Positions 35,801 to 43,904 of a DNA stretch of 64,000 bases are shown here, in pieces. Origin of the DNA: Pseudomonas sp. PDNC002 (lineage in GTDB: Bacteria; Pseudomonadota; Gammaproteobacteria; Pseudomonadales; Pseudomonadaceae). The first letter of the stretch is position 1; each line of letters begins with the position of its first letter. The notes beneath the pieces are model-generated. The model was not told where the DNA came from. It made no database searches and was given only the letters and a program-made list of their open reading frames with translations. The translations under genes were made by a program, and so were the position numbers. The DNA is taken from assembly GCF_016919445.1 (NCBI RefSeq), contig NZ_CP070356.1, positions 3,488,001 through 3,552,000 of the forward strand. Reading direction: 5' to 3'.

Positions 35801-38038
35801 GTGCTCAGCGGCGTTAACGCTTACACGCAGAGCACGCGCCTGAGCCTGGGTACATTGTCGGTTTCCAGCGACGCCAACCTCGGCGCATCCTCCGCCAATC
35901 TCGACTTCGAGGGTGGCACCCTGCGCGTCACCGGCAACGGTTTCCAGAGCACGGCGCGCAACGTCGTGTTTGGGGGCGCCGGTGGTGGCCTGGACATCGC
36001 TGATGCCAGCAATACCTTCACCCTCGGCCAGGTGCTTGCCGGCGGCGGCGCACTGACCAAGCTCGGCGACGGCACCCTGGTGCTGGGCGGCAACAACAGC
36101 TACACCGGTGGCACGCTGATCAGCGCAGGGACGCTCAGTGGTTCGGCCGGCAGCTTCGGCAGCGGAGCGATCGTCGACAACGCGACGCTGGTAGTCGATG
36201 AGGCCAGCGATGCCACGCTCGCCAACGCGATATCCGGCAGCGGCTCGTTGACCAAGACCGGTGCCGGCAACCTGACCCTGGGCAGCAACAGCTACAGCGG
36301 CGGCACACTGATCAGCGCGGGGACGCTCAGCGGCACGGCGGAGAGCTTCGGCAGCGGCGCCATCACCAACAATGCACGGCTGATCCTGGACCAGGCCAGC
36401 AACGCCAGCTTCGCCAACGCCATGTCCGGCAGCGGCAGCCTGGTCAAGCGCGGAGCCGGTGCCCTGGTGCTGGAGAGCGACTCCAGCGTCGCTGGCGGCA
36501 CCCAGGTGGAGGATGGGCGTCTGGTCGTCGGCGGTAGCGCGGGCTCCACTGCGCGCTTGACCAGCAATGTGGACGTCGCCGGTAACGCTACCCTTGGTGG
36601 CCATGGCGTCATCGACGGCAACGTCACCCTCGCCAATGGTGCGAAATTGGCGCCGGGCAACTCCATCGGCACGCTGACCGTGGATGGCGACGTAACCTTG
36701 GGCGCCGGCTCGACCCTGGAGATCGAGAACGCTCCGGACGGCAGCGCCGACCGCCTGGTTTCCACCGGCACAGTCACTCTGAACGGTGCGAACCTCAGCG
36801 TCCTGGCCGAGTCCGGTACCTGGAAGCCCAGCTCCAGCTACGCCATCATCCAGGCTGCCGCGTTGCAGGGCACTTTCGCCAACCTCACCAGCAACCTGCC
36901 ATTCCTCGATGCATCGCTGCAGTACTCGGCCACTGGCGTCACCCTGGTGATGGAGCGCAACGACACCACCTTCGTTTCCGTGGCTCAGACGGGCAACCAG
37001 CGGGCGGTCGCCGGGGTCATCGACCCCGCTGTTGGCAAGGCGCTCTGGAGCGAGATGTCCGGGCTCAGTGCCGAGCAGGCGCGGCGTGCCTATGACAGCC
37101 TGTCCGGCGAGATGCATGCCAGCGCGCGGACGGCGCTGTTCGACGACAGTCGTCAGGTGCGCGAGGCGCTCACCGACCGCCTGTATGAGGCGCGCCAGGA
37201 CGGCGCCGGCAACGCTCTGGAGGTCTGGATCAAGGGCTACGGCGGGGCCAGCGACAGCGACGGCACCCAGGGTGCCGCCAGCCTGGACCGCAACAGCCAG
37301 GGCATGCTGGTTGGCGCGGACCTGGCGCTGAACGACACCTGGCGCCTGGGCCTGGCCACAGGCTACGGCACGGCTGACCTGGACGTCGATGCGCGGAATT
37401 CCTCGGCCGACGTCTCCAGCACCACCCTTGCGGCCTACCTGGGCGGCCAGTGGGATGCCCTTGGCCTGCGCCTGGGCGTGGCCCGCACCTGGAACGATCT
37501 GGACACTCGTCGCGATGTGACGGTGGGCAGCCAGCAGCAGAAGCTCAAGGCCAGCTACGACGCCGATACCACGCAGGTGTTTGGTGAGCTGGGCTACCGC
37601 CTGCGGCTCGCCGAGCTGGAGCTGGAACCTTTCGCGGGCATCGCCCATGTCGAGGTACACAGCGACAGCTTCAACGAGCATGGTGGCGAAGCCGCGCTGC
37701 ACGGTGGCAGCGAAACCGATCGGGTCGACTACACCAGCCTGGGCCTGCGTGCCAAGGCACCGCTCGGCACGTTGTTCGATCGCCCGCTGGCGCTGTCCAC
37801 CAGCCTGGCCTGGCAGCACGCGCTGGATGTGCCGGAGGACGAGAGCCGGATGACCCTCGGCGACTACGGCAGCTTCAGTGTCACGGGTGTTCCGCTGGCA
37901 CGCGACACTGCGGTGGGGCGTGTCGGCGTCAGCCTGCAACTGGCGCCGCAGGCCAGCGTCGAGCTGGGCTATTCCGGCCAGACCGGCGACGGTAGCCGCG
38001 ACAATGCGGCGCGACTGGGGCTGAACATCGCCTTCTGA
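32825..38038 (+). CDS. Type Va autotransporter with ESPR and PATR repeats
   Basis: A 1737-residue outer membrane autotransporter. The TTG start gives MNHIYRLVWNRRLGAWQ, an ESPR signal extension that fixes this start; GAGGAG is 6-11 nt before it. The signal peptide runs to about residue 59 (AVQA|GC). The passenger carries autotransporter-associated beta-strand (PATR) repeats, e.g. GSGTLTLNGINTYTGDTQV and GDGTLVLGGNNSYTGGT. Three tandem 64-65-residue repeats begin near residues 1077, 1142 and 1206. The last ~275 residues (from about 1463, VWIKGYGG) are the beta-barrel, ending in the terminal Phe (LGLNIAF). No catalytic domain is visible, so adhesion or surface display is likely. No cleavage motif was identified. 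Confidence 0.9.
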   Translation: MNHIYRLVWNRRLGAWQAASELATQSRGGRSSVGGVASRIAACGAALFALSGLSTAVQAGCTQSSPIMVSCSGAANPLLPHYGNAADNLDVTVAAGGSLGVLLGSGGTALQLTGNNVTLRNYGIIDPSALGPIAIQSTGVVVGNANGSIVTISNSGVIAGARGQESASTNTLSGLAMLVQNGSGGTTQVINTGMIMARSIDGVAQADGDMAAIAIVGGSAVDFVNDQGATISGRVALQSPGILGVGNRFANAGEIRGSVYLGADGRNTFTAVTGSSITAGGSTTDTIPVDGMNGLSFAKAGTVEAGGYNNTLVLQNVLPSAGTGSGTAGSGSASGDTYLNFQDLQVNSGTWTLTGRALVPGASVELNGGAVILATGTELGQGDIQAKGGTLISSLGDVTMSNPFILGLGGLTLAGTNNYTLSGSIGGTGGLNITAPVVSLSGVNAGLSGNIQVGASSTLVGNTDSIRGNLVNSGTVTFNQSSNGTYSGAMSGTGALVKSGTGTLTLSGNNTSSGATRVAAGTLVVRPGGLSSGALSLSSGTVLDLGQAGPQTVAALSGVGGSILLGANVLTVDSNLSTTYLGDISGSGQLVKQGAGDLTLYGNYLAGGVTVNGGTLALNTISNPNLMATVNTSATLNLSSQPGQSLGSLVGGTGSEVALGASTLSLASGNYAGVISGAGGQLNKVGSGTLTLNGINTYTGDTQVTGGSLLVGDSSHASARVEGPISVSSGASLGGFGTVAGNVDVASGGHLASGAPVGVFTIDGDLTMRQGSQADFSLGASGGTSTPGASHSVSVTGDLNLQGAQLNLTNAGGYGPGIYRLFDWGGTLTMSNGGGLLPPPGPTLQILTGARQINLINPASLSLNFWNADGLASASQMGGGTGVWSQAGANWTDATGSTTAWRNPNDAFSIFGGAAGTVTVDNSSGAIAAQGIQFASDGYHLVGDNLALTGATPGALGEVRVGDGSQVSSAWTASVDNSLTGAGIDKTGLGTLVLSGVNAYTQSTRLSLGTLSVSSDANLGASSANLDFEGGTLRVTGNGFQSTARNVVFGGAGGGLDIADASNTFTLGQVLAGGGALTKLGDGTLVLGGNNSYTGGTLISAGTLSGSAGSFGSGAIVDNATLVVDEASDATLANAISGSGSLTKTGAGNLTLGSNSYSGGTLISAGTLSGTAESFGSGAITNNARLILDQASNASFANAMSGSGSLVKRGAGALVLESDSSVAGGTQVEDGRLVVGGSAGSTARLTSNVDVAGNATLGGHGVIDGNVTLANGAKLAPGNSIGTLTVDGDVTLGAGSTLEIENAPDGSADRLVSTGTVTLNGANLSVLAESGTWKPSSSYAIIQAAALQGTFANLTSNLPFLDASLQYSATGVTLVMERNDTTFVSVAQTGNQRAVAGVIDPAVGKALWSEMSGLSAEQARRAYDSLSGEMHASARTALFDDSRQVREALTDRLYEARQDGAGNALEVWIKGYGGASDSDGTQGAASLDRNSQGMLVGADLALNDTWRLGLATGYGTADLDVDARNSSADVSSTTLAAYLGGQWDALGLRLGVARTWNDLDTRRDVTVGSQQQKLKASYDADTTQVFGELGYRLRLAELELEPFAGIAHVEVHSDSFNEHGGEAALHGGSETDRVDYTSLGLRAKAPLGTLFDRPLALSTSLAWQHALDVPEDESRMTLGDYGSFSVTGVPLARDTAVGRVGVSLQLAPQASVELGYSGQTGDGSRDNAARLGLNIAF

Positions 38039-38039
38039 G

Positions 38040-38183
38040 TCATGCCGGGGCGCGGCAGCGCGCCCCGGTTACCGCTCCAGGCCAAGGCGCTGATGCCACT
38101 GTGCGCTGGCCTTCCTCGCGGATCTTCGCGTGGTAGATGCTGAGGTGCACGGCGCCGCAGTGGCAGGAACCTTCGAGCAGCAT
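38040..38183 (-). pseudogene. N-terminal remnant of a GFA-family protein
   Basis: The reverse strand reads MLLEGSCHCGAVHLSIYHAK and continues to a stop after 47 codons. The first 16 residues match the start of the zinc-binding GFA (glutathione-dependent formaldehyde-activating) family, GSCHCGAV-x-L, with its first two cysteines. The rest (REEGQRTVASAPWPGAVTGAR) has no family character, and the remaining cysteines are absent. A decayed gene is the simplest reading. The segment is short, so chance resemblance cannot be excluded. Confidence 0.45.
38045..38068 (+). terminator. GC-rich hairpin after the autotransporter
   Basis: CCGGGGCGCG (38045-38054) and CGCGCCCCGG (38059-38068), a perfect 10-bp stem with a 4-nt loop, 7 nt past the autotransporter stop. 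There is no T-run, so termination efficiency is uncertain. Confidence 0.55.
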
Positions 38184-38326
38184 GGCTTCCCTGCTGATCC
38201 GGTTGGCAGTGGGATTGTCTGACGAAGGACACTGCAGCGTATGGGGGATCCCATCGAAGTGCCCCGGCGGGACTGCCTTCGCCCCGTGCAGTAGACTAGC
38301 CGCCCGCCCAGCGACGGACTCTGCCC

Positions 38327-39229
38327 ATGCTCCGGAATTTCACCGACCTCGACCTGCGCCTGCTGCGTATCTTCGCCTCCGTGGTGAAGTGTGGCGGCTT
38401 CACGGCCGCGCAGGCCGAGCTGAACATGAGCCAGTCGAACATCAGCATGCACATCGGCAGCCTGGAGAAGCGCCTGGGCTATCGGTTGTGCGAGCGCGGC
38501 AAGGGTGGGTTCCGCCTGACGGCGAAGGGCCAACGGATTCTCGAGGCGTCGGAGGCGATGTTCGATGCCATCGGGCTGTTCCGCGACCAGGCACAGGCGC
38601 TGTCGGGCAAGCTGGTGGGCGAGCTCTACCTGGGCCTGGCGGACAACGTGACGACACTGCCGCAGGCGCGTTTCGACGAGACCCTGGCAGCGTTCCATGG
38701 CCGCGAGCAGGACGTGCAACTGAATCTCTTCGTCAATTCCCCCACCGAGCTGGAACTGGCGGTGATCGACGGTCAGCTCGATCTGGCGGTGTCCTATTTC
38801 AGTCGCTCGCGCCCGACATTGGATTACCTGCCGCTCTACGCCGAAGAGATCGGCGTGTTCTGCGGCGCGCGCCATCCACTGTTCGCCACCTGCGAGCCGA
38901 GTGCGGCGCAGATCGCCGAGTGCAATTGGGTGATGCACGGCTTCCTGCCGCAGGACCAGGCGCTGCCGTTCCGCCCCGAGCGCAGCAGCGCCACCGCGCA
39001 TCACATGGAGGCGGTGGCGCATGCCGTGCTGGCCGGCACGCACTTGGGCTACCTGCCGACCCACTACGCGAACATCTGGGTCGAGCGCGGCAAGATGAAA
39101 CCGCTGCTACCGCAGACGCTGTGCTACGAGGTGACGCACAGCATGATCACCCATGCCGGACGGCCCCGTAGCGAGGCCGCCCGCGCATTCATCGAAGACC
39201 TGCTGAGCGTGCACGGACTGTCGGTCTAG
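38327..39229 (+). CDS. LysR-family regulator
   Basis: A 300-residue LysR-type regulator. The winged helix-turn-helix is at residues ~10-60 (FASVVKCGGFTAAQAELNMS, QSNISMHIGSLEKRLGYRLC), followed by an effector-binding domain with the usual two lobes. Its stop codon overlaps that of the convergent alcohol dehydrogenase gene by 3 nt in a shared CTAG. The neighbouring dehydrogenase and permease may be its targets, but they are transcribed toward it, not divergently, so this is uncertain. Confidence 0.85.
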   Translation: MLRNFTDLDLRLLRIFASVVKCGGFTAAQAELNMSQSNISMHIGSLEKRLGYRLCERGKGGFRLTAKGQRILEASEAMFDAIGLFRDQAQALSGKLVGELYLGLADNVTTLPQARFDETLAAFHGREQDVQLNLFVNSPTELELAVIDGQLDLAVSYFSRSRPTLDYLPLYAEEIGVFCGARHPLFATCEPSAAQIAECNWVMHGFLPQDQALPFRPERSSATAHHMEAVAHAVLAGTHLGYLPTHYANIWVERGKMKPLLPQTLCYEVTHSMITHAGRPRSEAARAFIEDLLSVHGLSV

Positions 39230-40407
39230 CCGAGCCGTCCGCCCAGCGCATCGAGGTAAATGCGCGAATAGTCATCCGCCTGCAGGGGCAGGGCGTTGGT
39301 TTCGGAGGAGGAGATGTCCGCCACCGCCTGTTCGCCTACCCACTGGGCGTCCTCGCCGGTCAGGCCGAGTTCCTTCAGCGTGTGGGGGATGCCGACTGCT
39401 GCGCGCAGCTCGAGCACCCAGGCGAGCAGTCCGTCGAAGCTCGCCTCCGGCAATTCCAGGTAGCGTGCCAGGCGCGTCGCGTCGGCTTCGATGGCCGTGC
39501 GGTTGGCGACCAGCACGTACGGCAGCAGCACCGCGTTCAGCAGGCCGTGGTGCTTGTGGTGCTTGGCGCCCAGTGGATGCGCCAGCGCATGCACGCCGCC
39601 GAGGCCCTTCTGGAACGCCACCGCCGCGCTGGCCGAGGCGACCAGCATGCCCTCGCGCGCCGCGAGGTCGGTACCGTTGTGCACGGCGCGCTGCAGGTGC
39701 TCCTTCACCAGGCGCACGCCTTCGATGGCCACACCGGCCGACATTGGGTGATAGAGCGGCGAGAACAGCGACTCCAGGTGATGAGTCAGCGCGTCCATGC
39801 CGGTGGCGGCGGTGAGGGACTTCGGCAGGCCGACGGTCAGTGCCGGGTCGAGGATCACCGAGCGGGCGAGCAGTTCGCGATGACCGACGACGATCTTGAT
39901 GCCGCGCGCGGTATCGGTCAGCACCGCTTCGCGGCCCAGCTCGGAGCCGGTGCCGGCGGTGGTGGGAATGGCGATCAACGCGGGCAGGCCGAGGGCAGGG
40001 TGGTCACCGAGGGTCGGGTAGCGCTCGATCAGTTGCGACCATTCGAAATTGTGCAGGCCGTTCGCGTCGCGGCTGAGCAGGGCGATGCCCTTGGCGGCGT
40101 CGAGGGCGCTGCCGCCACCCAGGGCGATCAGCGAATCGTGGCCGCCTTCGGCCAGCACCTGGGCGCCGGCGGTGACTTCCTCCAGCGCGGGATTGCTGGA
40201 GATGCCGTGGAACAGCGCATGGTCGATGCCGGCCGCTTCCAGGCGACGGCGCACTTCGTGCAGCGGTGGCAGTTCGAGCATGCCGGGATCGGTGACCAGC
40301 AGCGGCTTGCGCATCCCGGCGAGGCGGCAGCGTTCGGCCAACTGGTCGAGGGCGCCGACGCCGCAGAGGATGTCGGTGGGGTAGTTCCAGTAGTTCAGGG
40401 TGGACAT
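39226..40407 (-). CDS. Iron-containing alcohol dehydrogenase
   Basis: A 393-residue group III alcohol dehydrogenase. The NAD-binding segment is LIALGGGSALDAAKGIALL (~94-112), with TTAGTGSE near 150 and the metal ligands in the GMDALTHHLES and GGVHALAHPLGAKHHKHHG regions. It oxidises an alcohol or amino alcohol, or reduces the aldehyde. GGAG lies before the ATG at 40407. An APC permease is encoded 117 nt upstream on the same strand, suggesting uptake and oxidation of the same amine or amino-alcohol substrate. Confidence 0.87.
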   Translation of the reverse strand: MSTLNYWNYPTDILCGVGALDQLAERCRLAGMRKPLLVTDPGMLELPPLHEVRRRLEAAGIDHALFHGISSNPALEEVTAGAQVLAEGGHDSLIALGGGSALDAAKGIALLSRDANGLHNFEWSQLIERYPTLGDHPALGLPALIAIPTTAGTGSELGREAVLTDTARGIKIVVGHRELLARSVILDPALTVGLPKSLTAATGMDALTHHLESLFSPLYHPMSAGVAIEGVRLVKEHLQRAVHNGTDLAAREGMLVASASAAVAFQKGLGGVHALAHPLGAKHHKHHGLLNAVLLPYVLVANRTAIEADATRLARYLELPEASFDGLLAWVLELRAAVGIPHTLKELGLTGEDAQWVGEQAVADISSSETNALPLQADDYSRIYLDALGGRLG

Positions 40408-40524
40408 GACAAGCTCCGGATTTCAGGCATGGCCTGCCCGTGCCGGCTCGTGCAAAGCCAGCGGCGGGAGGATGTGGGAAACAGGGCGCCGGACAGGCCC
40501 GGCGCCAGGCGTTCAGGTGAGCGC

Positions 40525-42018
40525 TCAGCCGACGGCGCGGCCGGCGAAACTGAGGCTGGTGGCGATGCGGCGGTGCGGCTTGGCGATGAACAGGTAGGCC
40601 AGGCCGAACAGGGCGAGGGCGGAGAACACCACCACCACGGCCCAGACCTGGAACCAGGGCGCGCCGGGCGGGGCGAGCATTTCCCGCGGCCAGGCCACGT
40701 TGATTGCTTCGAATACCAGCCAGACCACGGCGATGACGTTCACCAGCAGGCCCTTGCGGCCCAGCTTCAGCGCGCCCTTGTCCGGGTCCCAGCGGCCGGT
40801 CAGGCGGGCATAGAGCGCGCTGGCGGCGACGATCAGGAAGACGAAGAAGAAGCCGCCGCTGCCGAAGGCGATCAGCGTGCCGACCGCCGTGGCGTTCAGC
40901 CCGAGGGCCAGGCCGAGGCTTGCCAGCAGGGTGCTGCAGACCATCGCGGCCATCGGCACCTTGCGCTTGTCCACCCGGCGCAGCAGGGCCGAGCCCGGCA
41001 GGATGGCGTCGCGGGCCATGCCGAAGATGGCGCGGCCGATGTAGGTCTGCACCGACACTACGCAGGCGATGAAGGCGACCAGCACGATGGCCACGAAGGG
41101 ACGTTCCGCCCAGGCACCGAAGGCGTCCACGACGGCCGGGGTCACCGGGTCGATGATCTGCCCGCTGACCACCGCCGCCGGGTCCTTGAAGGACAGGGTC
41201 ACGGCGAAGGCGGTGAGCATCACCGTCAGGCCCACCACCAGCATCGAACGCAGGATCGCGCGGGGCGTGGAGACTCGGGCGTCGGTGGTTTCCTCGGAAA
41301 TCTGCGAGCAGGCGTCGAAGCCGAGGAAGGCCCAGCCGCCAACGGCCATGGCGGTGAGGAAGCCGGTCCAGTACGAACCGCCGGATGCTTCCAGCGCGCC
41401 GAGGCTGCTGAACAGCATCTCGAAGGAATGGTTGCGGAAGAACAGCAGCAACAGCACGCCGATACCGATGGACGCGATGGCCTCGGCGAAAATCCCGGCG
41501 TTGACGAAATACTTCAGCGGGTTGATGCCCAGCAGGTTGACCGCCAGGCCCAGCGCCAGCAGCGCGCCGCCGCAGAGCACCTGGGCGTTGGCCGATGGCG
41601 GCTGGCCGGTCACCAGCAGGCCGAGCCAGAAGCCGCCCAGGTAGGCCACTGTCGTCAGCGAGGCGAGGGCGGAGGCGAGGTAGAGGAAGCCGGTGAACCA
41701 GGCGGAGCGATCGCCGATCAGCCGGCGCACCCACTGGTAGCAGCCGCCGGCCAGCGGGAACTGCGAGGACAGCTCGGCGTACACCAGGGCCACCGTCAGC
41801 TGCAGCAGCAGGCACAGCGGCACGACCCACACCCAGGAAGGGCCGACGCTCATGGCGCCCAGGGACATCACCGAGTAGATACCGACGACCGGGGAAATGG
41901 TGGCGAAGCCGACGGAGAACGACGACCACAGGTTCAGGCCGCGGTCGAGCTCCTGGCGGTAGCCGTGGCTGGCCAGCAGGCCTTCGTCGCCTTCGGCGGT
42001 GTGGCGAAGGTCAGTCAT
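40525..42018 (-). CDS. APC-superfamily amino acid/amine permease
   Basis: A 497-residue integral membrane protein with about 12 hydrophobic helices. The first is LNLWSSFSVGFATISPVVGI, an APC-type helix with the conserved S-F-s-x-x-S-p pattern of the ACT/GABA-permease subfamily. Mid-chain EETTDARVSTPRAILRSM follows the family's 'E-E-t-x-d-x-x-x-x-p-r-a' loop. The ATG is preceded by GGAGG. It is followed by an alcohol dehydrogenase. The upstream 357-bp region contains the inverted repeat at 42223. Substrate cannot be decided. Confidence 0.83.
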   Translation of the reverse strand: MTDLRHTAEGDEGLLASHGYRQELDRGLNLWSSFSVGFATISPVVGIYSVMSLGAMSVGPSWVWVVPLCLLLQLTVALVYAELSSQFPLAGGCYQWVRRLIGDRSAWFTGFLYLASALASLTTVAYLGGFWLGLLVTGQPPSANAQVLCGGALLALGLAVNLLGINPLKYFVNAGIFAEAIASIGIGVLLLLFFRNHSFEMLFSSLGALEASGGSYWTGFLTAMAVGGWAFLGFDACSQISEETTDARVSTPRAILRSMLVVGLTVMLTAFAVTLSFKDPAAVVSGQIIDPVTPAVVDAFGAWAERPFVAIVLVAFIACVVSVQTYIGRAIFGMARDAILPGSALLRRVDKRKVPMAAMVCSTLLASLGLALGLNATAVGTLIAFGSGGFFFVFLIVAASALYARLTGRWDPDKGALKLGRKGLLVNVIAVVWLVFEAINVAWPREMLAPPGAPWFQVWAVVVVFSALALFGLAYLFIAKPHRRIATSLSFAGRAVG

Positions 42019-42222
42019 GCCGACCTCCGGAAAATGCAGGTAACAGGGGATTCACGGCCAGGCAAAACGGGGCGAAGGCACATGGGAGATCCTCGGGGCA
42101 GTTGGAGTTGTTATCGAGAACCCGCGTCTCTGGGGACGACTGAGTGGCTGGCGCTATCGGTGCAGCGCGAGCCCAGAGTAGGGGCTGGCATCATCAGGAA
42201 AAATTCATATTTGATTGAACTG

Positions 42223-42242
42223 ACATCAGTCAGGGCTGATGT
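42223..42242. promoter_or_regulatory. Inverted repeat upstream of the permease gene
   Basis: ACATCAG-tcaggg-CTGATGT, a perfect 7-bp dyad, about 200 bp before the permease start and next to an AT-rich run (42199-42218). It is a candidate operator for the permease/dehydrogenase unit. The rest of 42019-42375 has no gene, only a GC-rich hairpin around 42302-42328. Confidence 0.45.
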
Positions 42243-42375
42243 ATGGTTCGTTCGATGCCCGCTGCCGGTGTTGTGTGGCGTCTGTGCCGGGGATGCCATT
42301 GGGCCGCCGCCGCGCGGGGCGGCGGCGGATGGATACGAAGTAAACGAATGAGTACGCCGCTTGCCGGGCGAGCAT

Positions 42376-43554
42376 TCAGCGGGAAAGCGCTTGCTCGCCA
42401 ACGGATTGGGTGCGGTCTACCAGGCGAATGCTGTCGCGGCCGCCACGCTTGGAGTCATAGAGCGCCGCGTCGCCCTGTTCGATCAGCGCGGCCAGGCTGG
42501 CGGGCGGCTGGTCGAACAGATTGGCGCCGATGCTCAGGGTCACCGGAGCGGGGGTGTTGAACGTCTGCGAAGTGCTCTGGTGGAACTGGTCGCGCAAGGT
42601 CGCCCCCAGCGCTTCGACCCGCTCCTGGCGCACGTCGCTGAGCAGGATGACGAACTCGTCGCCGCCCAGCCGCGCCGCCAGCGCACCCTCGGGGAGCGCC
42701 GAGCGGATCATTTCGCTCAGTGTCACCAGCAGGCGATCCCCGGCAACGTGGCCGAAGAGGTCGTTGATCAGCTTGAAGTTGTCGATGTCGATCAGCAGCA
42801 GCGCGCCCGGTCGAGTAAGCGATACGTCTTCCAGCAGGCGTGGCGCACGCACTTCCAGTGCGCGGCGGTTGTACAGGGCGGTCAGCGGATCCCGCGCGGC
42901 GAGCCGGGCGATGCGCTTCTCGCGGCGGTAGCGTTCGCTGCCGGTCATCGACAGGGCGATCAGCATGACTGCCATCGCACCCTCTACCAGCGAAATCTGG
43001 ATGATCTCGCCGCGGAAGGCCGCCAGGTCGATCAGCGCGCCGGGCGCCACGGCTGTCATCGCCTTGGCCAGATAGAAGGCGCCATGCACCAGCAGGACGT
43101 AGCGCAACTGCACGGCGCCCACGCTCAGTGACTTGCCGTGCGGGCGCAGCAGGTAGCTGGCGCGCAGCGAGAGCAGGGCGACCAGCAGCGAGTTGGCCAT
43201 CAGCATGAGCTTCGACCATTGCGGCCCGTCCGGTAGCAGCAGGAGCGCGCTCCAGACGACCGCGATCAGCCACCAGCGCCGTGACAGGCGGGCCTCGGTG
43301 AAGCGCGCGACGCCCAGCAGGAAAAAGGTGTGGGCCAGCACCAGCAGGCCATTGGCGAACCAGATGCCGACCAGCAGGTGGCCGCTCATGCGCAACAGGG
43401 CGAGGGTCGAACCCACGGTGATGGTGGCGAAACCCGCGCTCCAGTAGAGCAGCGAGCGTTCGCGGACGCTGCGCCATTCGACCGCCAGGTACAGCGCGGC
43501 AGCCGCGGCGAGGGCGACCGTGATGGTCAGCATGGTGGGTGGATCGAGCGCCAT
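42376..43554 (-). CDS. Membrane-anchored diguanylate cyclase (GGDEF)
   Basis: A 392-residue protein. The N-terminal ~200 residues are a seven-helix membrane sensor region (LTITVALAAAAALYLAVEW, then several hydrophobic segments). The GGDEF domain follows (ARDPLTALYNRRALE, LLLIDIDNFKLINDLFGHVA, ARLGGDEFVILLS). The active-site GGDEF is intact. The RxxD inhibitory site expected five residues before GGDEF is not present (sequence ALPEGALAARL), so product inhibition at that site is unlikely. It makes cyclic-di-GMP. The start at 43554 lacks a clear ribosome site; the frame remains open to 43686. It is not obviously part of an operon. Confidence 0.87.
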   Translation of the reverse strand: MALDPPTMLTITVALAAAAALYLAVEWRSVRERSLLYWSAGFATITVGSTLALLRMSGHLLVGIWFANGLLVLAHTFFLLGVARFTEARLSRRWWLIAVVWSALLLLPDGPQWSKLMLMANSLLVALLSLRASYLLRPHGKSLSVGAVQLRYVLLVHGAFYLAKAMTAVAPGALIDLAAFRGEIIQISLVEGAMAVMLIALSMTGSERYRREKRIARLAARDPLTALYNRRALEVRAPRLLEDVSLTRPGALLLIDIDNFKLINDLFGHVAGDRLLVTLSEMIRSALPEGALAARLGGDEFVILLSDVRQERVEALGATLRDQFHQSTSQTFNTPAPVTLSIGANLFDQPPASLAALIEQGDAALYDSKRGGRDSIRLVDRTQSVGEQALSR

Positions 43555-43854
43555 AGAGGAACCGTACTGCAATTTCGGTGGGAAGCGATGATTGTAAGCG
43601 CCCGCGTGCTCGTTTCGCAGAGCCGGCGAGGCGGTCGGAATCAATCTTCTCGGCAGCGTCGCAGGAAACTTTGACGTTTTCTGCACGAGCGGTTGTACCG
43701 CTCGCCACCTCGTCGGGCCGTTGCCCGGCCATGCCGTCGAGTGAGCTCGCCCCGCTGATCGGTGGGTTCCTCGCGCGGGCTTTCAGGAGCGCCGATGGCG
43801 GTGTGCGCGACCGGCGCCCATGAGCTCCTCGTGGCGACCCGGGGCAGTCATGAG

Positions 43855-43877
43855 AAGGGCCGCGCAATGCGGCCCTT
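43855..43877. terminator. Hairpin terminator downstream of the sulfatase gene
   Basis: AAGGGCCGC (43855-43863), loop gcaat, GCGGCCCTT (43869-43877), followed by TTC on the + strand. It lies 28 nt beyond the sulfatase stop. The 350-bp gap 43555-43904 shows nothing else. Confidence 0.65.
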
Positions 43878-43904
43878 TTCATTTCTCACTCGAGGGCTCA
43901 TCCC

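Noticed and set aside
34826-37939. 1037-residue reverse-strand open frame
   Set aside because: Antisense to the repeat-rich autotransporter gene. It has no domain, and the forward frame has a signal peptide, PATR repeats and a beta-barrel.
39382-42351. 989-residue + strand open frame
   Set aside because: Antisense to the alcohol dehydrogenase and APC permease genes, both with clear motifs. The reading is His/Gln/Gly-rich without domains.
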